A stretch of DNA of 64,000 nt from Nemertoderma westbladi (lineage: Eukaryota > Xenacoelomorpha > Nemertodermatida > Nemertodermatidae): positions 1 through 64,000 of the forward strand of contig JAUCBJ010001497.1 of the NCBI GenBank assembly GCA_032718475.1, read 5' to 3'. The number at the start of each line of letters is the position of its first letter. Within the stretch, counting starts at the first letter, position 1. Under the pieces are notes generated by a model, which was not told where the DNA came from, did no database searches, and saw only the letters and a list, made by a program, of their open reading frames with translations. The translations under genes and the position numbers were made by a program. This document shows positions 31,750 through 44,049 of this stretch, piece after piece.

Positions 31750-33254
31750 ACTTGAGCGGAAAAGGTGGCCAGTCTTTTACTTGAGCAGAAAAGGTGGCCA
31801 GTATTTTACTTGAGCAGAAAAGGTGGCCAGTCTTTTACTTGAGCAGAAAAGGTGGCCAGTCTTTTACTTGAGCAGAAAAGGTGGCCAGTCTTTTACTTGA
31901 GCAGAAAAGGTGGCCAGTCTTTTACTTGAGCAGAAAAGGTGGCCAGTCTTTTACTTGAACAGATAAGGTGGCCAGTCTTTTACTTGAGCAGAAAAGGTGG
32001 CCAGTCTTTTAGTTGAGCAGAAAAGGTGGCCAGTCTTTTACTTGAGCAGAAAAGGTGGCCAGTCTTTTACTTGAGCAGAAAAGGTGGCCAGTCTTTTACT
32101 TGAGCAGAAAAGGTGGCCAGTCTTTTACTTGAACAGATAAGGTGGCCAGTCTTTTACTTGAGCAGAAAAGGTGGCCAGTCTTTTAGTTGAGCAGAAAAAG
32201 TGGCCAGTCTTTTACTTGAGCAGAAAAGGTGGCCAGTCTTTTACTTGAGCAGAAAAGGTGGCCAGTCTTTTACTTGAGCAGAAAAGGTGGCCAGTCTTTT
32301 ACTTGAACAGATAAGGTGGCCAGTCTTTTACTTGAGCAGAAAAGGTGGCCAGTCTTTTACTTGAGCAGAAACGGTGGCCAGTCTTTTACTTGAACAGATA
32401 AGGTGGCCAGTCTTTTACTTGAACAGAAAAAATGGCCAGTCTTTTACTTGAGCAGAAAAGGTGGCCAGTCTTTTAGTGGAGCAGAAAAGGTGGCCAGTCT
32501 TTTACTTGAGCAGAAAAGGTGGCCAGTCTTTTACTTGAGCAGAAAAGGTGGCCAGTCTTTTACTTGAGCAGAAAAGGTGGCCAGTCTTTTACTTGAGCAG
32601 AAAAGGTGGCCAGTCTTTTACTTGAACAGATAAGGTGGCCAGTCTTTTACTTGAGCAGAAAAGGTGGCCAGTCTTTTAGTTGAGCAGAAAAAGTGGCCAG
32701 TCTTTTACTTGAGCAGAAAAGGTGGCCAGTCTTTTACTTGAGCAGAAAAAATGGCCAGTACTTGAGCAGAAAAGGTGGCCAGTCTTTTACTTGAGCAGAA
32801 AAGGTGGCCAGTCTTTTACTTGAGCAGAAACGGTGGCCAGTCTTTTACTTGAACAGATAAGGTGGACAGTCTTTTACTTGAGCAGAAAAGGTGGCCAGTC
32901 TTTTACTTGAGCAGAAAAGGTGGCCAGTCTTTTACTTGAGCAGAAAAGGTGGCCAGTCTTTTACTTGAACAGATAAGGTGGCCAGTCTTTTACTTGAGCA
33001 GAAAAGGTGGCCAGTCTTTTAGTTGAGCAGAAAAAGTGGCCAGTCTTTTACTTGAGCAGAAAAGGTGGCCAGTCTTTTACTTGAACAGATAAGGTGGCCA
33101 GTCTTTTACTTGAGCAGAAAAAATGGCCAGTCTTTTACTTGAGCAGAAAAGGTGGCCAGTCTTTTACTTGAGCAGAAAAGGTGGCCAGTCTTTTACTTGA
33201 ACAGATAAGGTGGCCAGTCTTTTACTTGAGCAGAAAAGGTGGCCAGTCTTTTAC
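31750..33254. repeat. 29-bp minisatellite in intron 2 of the cytokine-like gene
   Basis: About 52 units of TTTTACTTGAGCAGAAAAGG plus TGGCCAGTC. Variants (GAACAGATAAGG, AAAAATGG, TTAGTTGAG) recur in the same order, showing a higher-order repeat. The array begins 35 bp upstream of the exon 3 acceptor. Confidence 0.95.
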
Positions 33255-33713
33255 CGTCTTCTACAGGAAACTGGTAGGCCTATAATGTATCGGGATGGTT
33301 TTCCATTGCACCCTTGATATTATGTAATCCATTACATTAATAGTACATCAAATTCATATATAACCCATGATATAGATAGTATGCTCTCTATTGTTTTGGA
33401 GACATACCGACGGACAGACCGACAGTTAAACCGACATAGAGAGATATGTCGAAAATTAAAGTAATCTTGCTAAATGGTTTTCAAACTTTGAATCTTGATA
33501 GAATTCTGCTCTAGAAAAAATTGTAAATAAATGCCACAATAATATAGTAAATACCACAATAAATGCCACAATAGTAAAACGCAAAAACGTAAAACGCAAA
33601 ATAAAACGATTTATTTATGACTTTTATAAAAGGAACTTAAATGAAATATTAAATTATGGTTTGGTCTATAACTTCGATTAGTATCGGTATCACTTTATGG
33701 TCTATAAACTTAC

Positions 33714-33845
33714 ATCGTTAGGTAAGAACGGTGAAGATTCGTGGGTTTCTATGAATGACTCGGTAATGTTATGAGGCGTAACCTTAGGGGTGTAATTCAA
33801 TGTGAGATCCGTGTCAATAGATTCCCTTGGAAACCACCTGGATTT
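33714..33845 (-). CDS. Helical cytokine-like secreted protein, exon 2 (A-B loop)
   Basis: 132 bp, phase 0 at both ends, between a TTTTTGTTCCAG acceptor and a GTAAGTTT donor. Encodes 44 residues starting KSRWFPRESIDTDLTLNYTP, a mostly polar, loop-like segment with one good N-glycosylation site (NIT) and a poorer one (NYT followed by Pro). The open frame outside the splice sites is short, so conserved splice signals are the main evidence. In type I cytokines the long A-B crossover loop is commonly a separate small exon. Confidence 0.55.
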
Positions 33846-34071
33846 CTGGAACAAAAATAATATCATTAAATGTTAACATCAATAATAAATAAGTGAAATG
33901 GGAATTTAACTTAGTAAAGGATTCAGGGGTTAAGGGAGAAATTGGAATATTGGAAAGTTGGTGCTTTCTTTGGGAACAAGGAATTTATGTTTAATTGTTA
34001 TAATTAAATTATCGGAAGTAATATTTTACTTAATCAATGTAAATAAAACAATCAGAATCAAGTTTAACGGC

Positions 34072-36844
34072 CCATGTGAAGAATACCAGACTTTCTGCTG
34101 TTATATTTCACTTTACAGTTACCCCCATGTGAAGAATACCAGAATTTCTGCCGTTATATTTAACTTTGCAGTTACCCCCATGTGAAGAATACCAGACTTT
34201 CTGCTGTTATATTTCACTTTACAGTTACCCCCATGTGAAGAATACCAGAATTTCTGCCGTTATATTTAACTTTGCAGTTACCCCCATGTGAAGAATACCA
34301 GACTTTCTGCCGTTATATTTCACTTTGCAGTTACCCCCATGTGAAGAATACCATACTTTCTGCCGTTATATTTCACTTTGCAGTTACCCCCATGTGAAGA
34401 ATACCAGACTTTCTGCTGTTATATTTCACTTTACAGTTACCCCCATGTGAAGAATACCAGAATTTCTGCCGTTATATTTAACTTTGCAGTTACCCCCATG
34501 TGAAGAATACCAGACTTTCTGCCGTTATATTTCACTTTGCAGTTACCCCCATGTGAAGAATACCAGACTTTCTGCTGTTATATTTCACTTTGCAGTTACC
34601 CCCATGTGAAGATACCAGACTTTCTGCCGTTATATTTAACTTTGCAGTTACCCCCATGTGAAGAATACCAGACTTTCTGCCGTTATATTTCACTTTGCAG
34701 TTACCCCCATGTGAAGAATACCAGACTTTCTGCCGTTATATTTCACTTTGCAGTTACCCCCATGTGAAGAATACCAGACTTTCTGCCGTTATATTTCACT
34801 TTGCAGTTACCCCCATGTGAAGAATACCAGACTTTCTGCCGTTATATTTCACTTTGCAGTTACCCCCATGTGAAGAATACCAGACTTTCTGCCGTTATAT
34901 TTCACTTTGCAGTTACCCCCATGTGAAGAATACCAGACTTTCTGCCGTTATATTTCACTTTGCAGTTACCCCCATGTGAAGAATACCAGACTTTCTGCCG
35001 TTATATTTCACTTTGCAGTTACCCCCATGTGAAGAATACCAGACTTTCTGCCGTTATATTTCACTTTGCAGTTACCCCCATGTGAAGAATACCAGACTTT
35101 CTGCCGTTATATTTCACTTTGCAGTTACCCCCATGTGAAGAATACCAGACTTTCTGCCGTTATATTTCACTTTGCAGTTACCCCCATGTGAAGAATACCA
35201 TACTTTCTGCCGTTATATTTCACTTTGCAGTTACCCCCATGTGAAGAATACCAGACTTTCTGCTGTTATATTTCACTTTACAGTTACCCCCATGTGAAGT
35301 ATACCAGACTTTCTGCCGTTATATTTAACTTTGCAGTTACCCCCATGTGAAGAATACCAGACTTTCTGCCGTTATATTTCACTTTGCAGTTACCCCCATG
35401 TGAAGAATACCAGACTTTCTGCCGTTATATTTCACTTTGCAGTTACCCCCATGTGAAGAATACCAGACTTTCTGCCGTTATATTTCACTTTGCAGTTACC
35501 CCCATGTGAAGAATACCAGACTTTCTGCCGTTATATTTCACTTTGCAGTTACCCCCATGTGAAGAATACCAGACTTTCTGCCGTTATATTTCACTTTGCA
35601 GTTACCCCCATGTGAAGAATACCAGACTTTCTGCCGTTATATTTCACTTTGCAGTTACCCCCATGTGAAGAATACCAGACTTTCTGCCGTTATATTTCAC
35701 TTTGCAGTTACCCCCATGTGAAGAATACCAGACTTTCTGCCGTTATATTTCACTTTGCAGTTACCCCCATGTGAAGAATACCAGACTTTCTGCCGTTATA
35801 TTTCACTTTGCAGTTACCCCCATGTGAAGAATACCAGACTTTCTGCCGTTATATTTCACTTTGCAGTTACCCCCATGTGAAGAATACCAGACTTTCTGCC
35901 GTTATATTTCACTTTGCAGTTACCCCCATGTGAAGAATACCAGACTTTCTGCCGTTATATTTCACTTTGCAGTTACCCCCATGTGAAGAATACCAGACTT
36001 TCTGCTGTTATATTTCACTTTGCAGTTACCCCCATGTGAAGAATACCAGACTTTCTGCCGTTTTATTTCACTTTGCAGTTACCCCCATGTGAAGAATACC
36101 AGACTTTCTGCCGTTATATTTCACTTTGCAGTTACCCCCATGTGAAGTATACCAGACTTTCTGCCGTTATATTTAACTTTGCAGTTACCCCCATGTGAAG
36201 AATACCAGACTTTCTGCCGTTATATTTCACTTTGCAGTTACCCCCATGTGAAGAATACCAGACTTTCTGCTGTTATATTTCACTTTGCAGTTACGCCCAT
36301 GTGAAGAATACCAGACTTTCTGCTGTTATATTTCACTTTGCAGTTACCCCCATGTGAAGAATACCAGACTTTCTGCCGTTATATTTCACTTTGCAGTTAC
36401 CCCCATGTGAAGAATACCAGACTTTCTGCCGTTATATTTCACTTTGCAGTTACCCCCATGTGAAGAATACCAGACTTTCTGCTGTTATATTTCACTTTGC
36501 AGTTACCCCCATATGTGAAGTATACCAGAATTTCTGCTGTTATATTTAACTTTGCAGTTACCCCCATGTGAACAATACCATAATTTCTGCTGTTATATTT
36601 CACTTTGCAGTTACCCCCATGTGAAGAATACCAGAATTTCTGCTGTTATATTTCACTTTGCAGTTACCCCCATGTAAAGAATACCAGAATTTCTGCTGTT
36701 ATATTTAACTTTGCAGTTACCCCCATGTGAAGTATACCAGAATTTCTGCTGTTATATTTCACTTTGCAGTTACCCCCATGTGAAGAATACCACACTTTCT
36801 GCCGTTATATTTCACTTTGCAGTTACCCCCATGTGAAGAATACC
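34072..36844. repeat. 53-bp minisatellite in intron 1 of the cytokine-like gene
   Basis: About 52 units of GTTACCCCCATGTGAAGAAT, ACCAGACTTTCTGCCGTTAT and ATTTCACTTTGCA. Most units are identical; edge units carry more changes, as expected from unequal exchange. The apparent proteins of this stretch are repeat translation. Confidence 0.96.
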
Positions 36845-39800
36845 CGGTTTTCATCAAAAACAACAGGTTACAGAAGGGCTTAATCTAACCAAAACAATAA
36901 ACTAATTAGTATCTGTACAGGTTATAAGACAGAAATAAGCGCTATAAAACACTTAATAAAGATAAATTTAAAAAAATAAGAAATCTTTAAAATTCCAATA
37001 AAAAGTCGACCGAAAAGTGAAATCCTGGTATTCTTCTCATGGGCGAGTTTATCCATCATATCATAAGTCGTTACAAATTAACTCATTATTTCCATTATTA
37101 TCCCTGCCTGTCCGTGTTAATCATTATAGACTTAATGAATAGGAAATAATAATAGACTTTGTTATAGGGGGATTAGTGTCCGCTATACAAGGGACAAGAT
37201 GGGCCTAGCTATACCACAACTACCCCAACAATACATTGACTTAAAGTAGTTTTTATGGCATATTTATCCAGTGCTACTTGCTTGCGTGTTGTGTGACACA
37301 ACCTAAGACTCGAGCATATAAACAATAAAGGGAAATTTTATCACATCAACCAAACAAAGAGGGTTTTATTTCGCAAACATGATCAATATTATAAGCATCA
37401 TGGACTAAACCTAAAGGGAAATTCCTACTATCTCAATCCTATCCAGGGGATTTTAGGGGACAACTGAAGGAACTCTCCTGACTTAAATTACACCACCTGC
37501 TCTTAGTATATGGGGAACTCTGCTGTGTAAGGCCCAAACTTTCCACACAAATGATATTCACTTTATTCATGATTTATAGTAGCGCTACCTACCCAGCCCA
37601 GCCCTGATGCATAGAAATTTACATAGACAAAACAATGTGCGACCATAACTCCTCCTGTTGTTATAGTCCTCGACAACGTTGTGTTACTTAATAACTGTTA
37701 GTATAATGACATCGCAATGAATCGGTCTCTCTTATAACAGTTACATTGGTGCTAAGGGTGCCTAACGTACAACCTAATGTAACACGACGTGGTCTGTAAC
37801 CCGATCTTCTGTAAATTGATCTCTTGTAACAATTCTGAAACCTGGTATTCTGTAAATTTATCTTCTGTAACTGTAACCAGATCTTCTGCAATCTGAACTT
37901 CTGTAACTCTATATTTGAAGGGGGTAACCCCCCCCCCCCCCCCCATACGTTTTTTTCTTATTTTGTACATGTCTCCAATGTGGTTAAAAAATGTGTAGAA
38001 AACGATATACCAGCGAAAAGAGAATCATCAAAAGTACATAAATATTAGAAATACAATTTTTGGCGCCCCCTTGCGGCCTGCGTGAGATTGAAAAATTTCG
38101 CTAAGAAGACTAACTCCTCCGTTATTTCCCATTTTTATTTTCCGATACCACATTTTTTGGAACCAGCATGTTCATTTTCATAATATTTTTTTCACGCTCT
38201 GTTTGTGTTTTCGTTTTCTATTTCTGATAATTGGCAATTTTGTAAAAAAAATAGGGAACAGAACTAAAAATAACCATGTTTTCTTAATTTTTCATTCAAA
38301 AATGGGAAGATATTATTAAATTAAGAAAATTGCGTGAAATTACTTTTCATATAAAGCAAAAATTGCAAAAAACGGTTAAGAAATGAAGGAGAAGTAGTAT
38401 TTTTCGTGCGGAAAAATGTCATTCTGAGATAATCACCATCAAAGTTCAAACCTTCCCGCGCAAAACTGCCTGTATGGGGTCTGGTTGGTTAACAGTGTCC
38501 GACACCGACATGAAGGAAACACACCACCGAGCTAAAATTATATTTATTGGGGTTTTCGGGGTCGTTGATTCCATTTTCAATGTCAGTTTTATTATTTGGT
38601 GCAATCTGTCCGTCTGTCGGTTGTCTTACAGACAGATTGGCAGACAGATATTCAACGATAACTCGAGAACTATAATAAATCTCTCTAAACCATTTTGATA
38701 TTTGAAATCGCCATTAAATTCTGCTCTAGAATGAAAAAAAAATTTCTAAAATTTTTAGCGAGGGTGGAGTGCTACCCCCCTTAAAAGCCAACCTTCTGTA
38801 ATCTGACCTTCTGTGCCTTCTGGCCTTCTCTCTCCTACCTACCTACCCAGTTGAGTCTGCGTATATTCATTTATTATTACAGCACTCCCACAATACCAAC
38901 ACAGGTGAATTACATCGCGAAATTGTGTAAGTATAAGCTCAAGTGGTTTGTTTATTGTATTTTTGTTTATATCGGTAAGCAAACCACCAAGCACAGGATT
39001 TTATATTTTAACACGAACGTGTTAGTATGAGTGGATTGATGGAGGTGAGTTGGAAAGATGCAGGAGACCAGTTGGAAAGCCGAAGCTTGATAGCTTGATA
39101 ACCTTAGCCGTCTTTCTGAATCTTTATTGTCAGTAAGCAGTAACCGTATAGCTTAGTTTATATCTAATCACTGCACTACTGCACGCAAGATTATGCATGA
39201 GATCCCTGTAGGTATACATATCAAATATTAGAGCAAGCCCACCCCTTCCCCCCTAAACCTATGACTTAGAAATACGGACGTGGGAGTGAGAGCCAAGAGG
39301 ATAATGTAAATTACCCCAACATCGATGCGCCTATAATCCGGTAATGATGCAACAATTATTCCGGATGCGCAGAGAACTACAATGACCCAATGAAATATAG
39401 GTTTATTTTTTGGGCAGCGAATTCAGTGGGAAATGCCCAACTCCCACGCAAGTGCGTCATAGCTTTTTGTCCGTCCCTTCATGTGGTATTATTTAATTTA
39501 GGCGTCAGGTGTTGCTTAACTCAAATTATCATTATGATTTATTATAATTAACATTATGATGGATATCATTATTATTATCATCATTCATGATATAAAAAAT
39601 TGTATGTTAAATACTGCATGTTAAAACCATATATAAAAAATATAACACAATGATTTGACTTTATAGTCAAATCGTAATGGTAGTTCGAGATTAAAGCCAC
39701 CACTTTAAAATAAGTTGAGCAAATAAGTTTACTCTATTGCCGCTCCGCGGACAAAAGCAGACACTTCTCCTGCGCTATCTGTAATGACAAGTAACTATTA

Positions 39801-39989
39801 TGGCTTTACGATTTTAAAATTTTAATGTTCATTTTAACATAATAATAATATCACCATGAGTGAATTAATATAAAGCCCTTAGGGTGCCACATGGCTTTTA
39901 TGCAATCAAATTCGTATTAAAATCCTCATCTTTCGAAATTGTGGTAATGCAATTGTTTGAATTCAATGAAATTGTTGGCTTGGCCCAAG
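36845..39989. other. Intron 1 interior, low complexity
   Basis: No coding frame supported. Contains a degenerate 20-25 bp TAACCNGATCTTCTGTAA repeat at 37790-37915, a related CCTTCTGTAATCTGA block near 38793, and a C16-18 run at 37929-37945. The rest is AT-rich unique sequence. Confidence 0.5.
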
Positions 39990-41130
39990 TGAAGCTGCCT
40001 TTTACTTCAATAAACGTCACTTAATGAATGGCTTATCTTGTTATTACTCTATTGCTAATGGAATGGAGTCAAAACCTAGAGTAAGAGGTGAGGGCGGAGT
40101 GGCTATGCTAATTAAAGATTGCCTTATTAGTAACATTAGCTGGATCAAAACTAATTCAGATCGTATTGTTGCAGTCAATATCAAGGGAATGTTTCGCAAA
40201 AATATTACAGTGATTGGGACGGGACCTACGGACGGGACGGGACGGGGGACGGGACGGGGGACGGGACGGGGGACGGGACGGGACGGGGGACGGGACGGGA
40301 CGGGACCTACGGACGGGACGGGACGGGAGACGGGGGACGGGGCCTTCAGCATGTGGTAATGAAGAAGATAAGACTAAATACCTGAAGACGTGCGCCTCAC
40401 ACTCAGTTCTTCACCGTGATTCTACAGATGCAGGGGCTAAAACTATAATAGAAGGTGACATTAATTGCGATATTTCCGCAGGAAGAAATCCTCAGTTACC
40501 AAAAGTAAGACATATTGATTCCTTGACTTAGAGACAACCGGGGAATCTTCGCTCACAACTAGTCCAAAGACGTCACATCGTTTCAGAGCAAAAGAAGGTA
40601 TTATTATCCGAACTTCTCTTATAGATCATATACTAACCTCTCAAACTCTCTTGGCATACCTCAACTCAAATCTATTTTACTTTCAGTAATAAGAATTCAT
40701 CAGACCATACCACCGTTTTTTCACATTTTACACTCAAGGCAGACGGATCGAATAATTCGGATCGAATAACGCAAATGCAAATATTTGGAGTAAAAGCAAG
40801 CATCCTATCTACCAGTTCAACATGGCTACCAAAGAGCAACTAGAAAACTATCAGCTAGAACTCTCATTAAACCTGACCACCAGTTGTGCAGCTTCAAAAC
40901 TTATTGACACTAAAACAAATGCTGCTCGAAAGTTTGTACATACCAAAGATTAACCCAAGGAAACATAGGCTTCATCCACCAAACATGGTTGCGCAAATAC
41001 GGGATTAAATCGGCTTAGGGAAGTTGAATATTGCACAACCAATAATGCCTAGATTAGAATCAATGATTGCACACTTCAATTATAGAAGGAAAAATCACTA
41101 TCTAAGAGGAAAATACAAAATAACTAGCTG
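39990..41130 (+). pseudogene. LINE AP endonuclease, degenerate, split by a GC-rich minisatellite
   Basis: Frames contain GEGGVAMLIKDCLISN, then, after the repeat at 40217-40345, EGDINCDISAG (the GDFN motif) and further on SLIDHILTSQTLL and SSDHTTVF, all in endonuclease order but with many stops. It lies in the first intron of the cytokine-like gene on the opposite strand. No RT follows. Confidence 0.7.
40217..40345. repeat. GGGAC-type GC-rich minisatellite
   Basis: Short units of GGGACGGGAC and GGGGACGGGAC with two GGGACCTACGGACGGGACGG blocks. The G runs could form G-quadruplexes on the plus strand. Its composition contrasts sharply with the AT-rich surroundings. Confidence 0.9.
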
Positions 41131-41410
41131 CAAACTGCCGATCTAATCAAATCAACCAAAATTTGGGTCTTGGACGTCAATTAAAGGTTGAAAGAAGAAT
41201 AAAGATACCAGATACCTTTGTTTTCTATTACGTAGGTATATATATACACATATATATGTTTATTGACCCTAAGTTTGATTAAATGGCAGATAATTAAGCA
41301 AGCAGAAATTTAATTTACTTTTACAAATTGACTCTCCCGTAACTTGAATGAGATCGGACATTCTCGCAACACATAATTCTGTTTGTAACGATTTATTGTC
41401 GCAACCACAG

Positions 41411-41612
41411 ACTCTTTGATCACTAGGGGTCCTTCACCCCCTACCCGTCTAAGCTATGGGAGATGACCCTAATTCTCGTAAACCATACATGTACTGTATG
41501 TAATCAGGTACACTCTTTGATCACTAGGGGTCCTTGACCCCTTGCCCGTCTCTATTCTTAAGCTATGGGAGATTACCCTAATTCTCGTAAACCATACACT
41601 TATGTTGTAATC
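41411..41612. repeat. Direct repeat of about 101 bp, two copies
   Basis: ACTCTTTGATCACTAGGGGT starts at 41411 and 41512, and both copies run through AAGCTATGGGAGAT and TAAACCATACA to GTAATCAGGTA. Just downstream, CCTATTGCGTACTTC repeats three times (41723-41767). Confidence 0.85.
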
Positions 41613-41779
41613 AGGTAGAAATGGTTTCGAAATACGATATACAGGGTGAGGCACTAAATCCTTATTGATGTCCGTTCGATAAGTAACAAACTTGGTTGCA
41701 GTATCAGGCTTGCTATTTATCCTATTGCGTACTTCCCTATTGCGTACTTCCCTATTGCGTACTTCAATAAGTTTGTTTA

Positions 41780-42360
41780 CATTTTGTTGCCCATTATTTG
41801 CTTCCATTAATAACCGGTATCCAGGCGTATTTGCTTGCCTGCCTACATAACTCAAAAACCTGTGTAAATGGGAGTTCAGTATCCTGATTTATCAACATCT
41901 TACTTATAAATCTTTTCCTAGCACGTGAAATTAAGTACTTCATGGGTGGTGCTCCTACTTCTACCAAACAAATATCCGTGGGGGTTTGAGCCCTAACACC
42001 AAGAATACTTTTCACCATCCTGGTATAATATTGTTCTATTAGACTGGTGTCACTCGTTAACCATTTCTGATCCATATATACGAGGCCAAATAATCCTGCA
42101 GCATCAAATTTTTTAATTGCAAAAGGTAGACTTGTGTTTGTGCTCGTAAAAATGTTAAATTTATTGACAGTTTCTCCACACTTAAGCCGGTGATGCTTAA
42201 GAGTACACTGAACCTTCCCATCAACACAAAATGGTACTCCCAAATATACATAAACCGCACAATAATTTACAACTAAATTATTAATAGTCAATGGCGCCTA
42301 GACTAACCTAGACTAGGGTTAATAACAAAAAATTTAGTGTTTTTTTTATTAATTCCCAAT
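41780..42360 (-). pseudogene. LINE reverse transcriptase C-terminal fragment
   Basis: Minus-strand frame with TKFFVIN, VYLGVPFCVDGKVQ, PFAIKKFDAAGLFGLVYMDQ, YTRMVKSILGVRAQTPTDIC and LVEVGAPPMKYLISRARKRF. Each block aligns in order with the intact LINE ORF2 at 54728-57811 (KTKFIVING, YIYLGSPISADG, IFDAALVSAITYG, MVRLLLGVRPTTCGDICLIE), so it is a diverged member of the same clade. 5' and 3' truncated. Confidence 0.82.
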
Positions 42361-42534
42361 TCACATTACCGGCAAGGTACAGGCGCCATTAGGTCATACT
42401 ATCATCTTATCAGAACGCCTGCTTTACTTTTCCCCCAGCAAAGCCATTATACCGCTGGGTTGGACAAAGCACTAAAGTCTAAATCCTCTAAATTCCTTAA
42501 GGACACATCAGTGCGAAATTTATACAGCCTTTAG

Positions 42535-42600
42535 TAGGATTTGAACCTGCGGCGCTAAACACTATTGTCAAAGCGGTTCAGGCGCTGTACCGTATTCACT
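42535..42600 (-). other. Possible tRNA-derived (SINE-like) fragment
   Basis: On the minus strand CAGGTTCAAATCCTACTAAA has a box B-like GGTTCAAATCC, preceded by CGCTTTGACAATAGTG. No convincing box A or cloverleaf is present, so this is probably a SINE remnant. It lies in intron 1, about 90 bp from the exon 1 donor. A GGACACTGG 9-10 bp repeat follows at 42599-42650. Confidence 0.3.
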
Positions 42601-42687
42601 CGGACACTGGGACACTGGGACACTCGGACACTGGGCCACTCGGACACTATTGGAACTATAATATGTTAGAAATAAAAATATACTTAC

Positions 42688-42878
42688 AAGTTCTTCTATA
42701 AATTCTTCCAATTGCCTTATCAATGTCGATGTTAACCCGTCCAGAGAATTCAGCAGCTGTATAGGCGTTTGTACGATGTAATCTTCTGGTTCATCCACTT
42801 GTCGTCGCACCACAAAAGATTGCGCTTGTAACACAATAAGGAGTGCTGCTACCACAGCCAAGTGCGCCATTTGTCTTC
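42688..42878 (-). CDS. Helical cytokine-like secreted protein, exon 1 (signal peptide, helix A)
   Basis: Coding starts at the ATG at 42868-42870 (GAAGACAAATGG) and runs 61 codons to a GTAAGTATA donor at 42687, phase 0. The first 18 residues, MAHLAVVAALLIVLQAQS, are a classic signal peptide. After FVVRRQVDEPEDY comes an amphipathic stretch TPIQLLNSLDGLTSTLIRQL continuing EEFIEEL, a likely helix A. A TTTTGCTTCAG acceptor lies 8 bases before the ATG, so an untranslated exon probably precedes. With exons 2-4 the product is 231 residues: secreted, single mature cysteine, helices A/loop/B-C/D in separate exons, all introns phase 0. This is the class I helical cytokine plan (IL-6/CNTF-like). It could also be an unrelated helical secreted protein. 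Confidence 0.62.
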
Positions 42879-43609
42879 CTGAAGCAAAATATATTGTCAA
42901 CATTGTATCAGAAGCGAACGATACACAGTCGGAAAAGTATAAAAATGAGAATTGAAAAAAGAAAAAAAAAAGAAAAATTTATATTTATGCTTTAATATAT
43001 TTAAAATAACAGTTTATTATATTTATTAAAATCAAAATTTATCAAAATGCGAATGTGCTTGAGCCTTGGTCTAATCGAAAACGTTAACTTTATTTAGAAA
43101 GGTTTGGGAACTTTAGAGTTTCGACCATTAGTGTAAACAATCAATCGATTTACATAAAACACATACATCAGAATCTTCTTATTGTATATCGGTAATCCAT
43201 CATTGCGAAATGAATATAACAATGATGGACGGACCCTTTTATAAGTTGACAATCATTACAAATAGGACCAACCAGCTGGTGTAGAGTGAGTATTGTATCA
43301 TTGCATTCGAGGGGTTGGGATTAGTGATAAAATTTAATTCCACAAAAGAAAATTATTGATATTAGGCATGTGAACAAACGTCCTTCAACAATCAATCTCT
43401 CAACAAAATTTCAAACAGTGATAAGATCTTTAAGTCAAACCAGTTACCTACCATATACAATCTTAGTAGTTTAGGTCTCATATTTGATATATTTTTTATC
43501 GACTTATCGCGATACTTTCATTATCTTCAACAGTAGAGTTCGTTTCAGAACGGAATAATATACTTTTCATAGTGTAATTGGCATTTAACTTTTAATCTGC
43601 CCTGTATTC

Positions 43610-43706
43610 CGGTCAATGACTTCCTTGAGACGCCTCTTGAAAAGGACACTGGCCTTGAAGATGCGGATAATGCAATTTTGTCGATAAGCCGGCGTAGAAT
43701 TCATTA
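43610..43706 (+). pseudogene. RTE-like LINE 3' remnant, diverged
   Basis: CAATGACTTCCTTGAGACGC through GACACTGGCCTTGAAGATGC to AAGCCGG matches the end of the RTE-like ORF (TFLRRILKDTGLEDADD), with indels. No TAG tail remains. Confidence 0.75.
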
Positions 43707-43854
43707 ACTAACCCGAACCTAATCTAACAAACTAATAGCTATTAATTGTACAATTTATCTTTTGTGTTGTAAACATTGTTTTTAAATCTGGACATACTAC
43801 TACTACTTAACATTCATGAACATAATTTTTACTCAATATTGTGCATATATTGTG

Positions 43855-43856
<2 letters not shown>

Positions 43857-43888
<32 letters not shown>
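43857..43888. repeat. (AT)n microsatellite
   Basis: About 16 AT dinucleotides. Confidence 0.95.
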
Positions 43889-43890
<2 letters not shown>

Positions 43891-43981
43891 ATTTATTTGA
43901 TATACAACAATAAAAAATTATTTACCAATAAACTAATACACAATTACATGAAATGAAATAAATAAGAATAAATTAAATTAA

Positions 43982-44049
43982 ATGTATGTATGTATGTGTG
44001 TATGTATGTATGTATGTATGTATGTATGTATGTATGTATGTATGTATGT
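43982..44049. repeat. (TATG)n microsatellite
   Basis: About 17 tetranucleotide units, with one TGTG variant near the start. The frames here reading repeated YVCM are repeat translation. Confidence 0.95.

Noticed and set aside
28852-36844. Regular direct repeats considered as CRISPR-like arrays
   Set aside because: Units are contiguous without unique spacers and the genome is eukaryotic; these are minisatellites.
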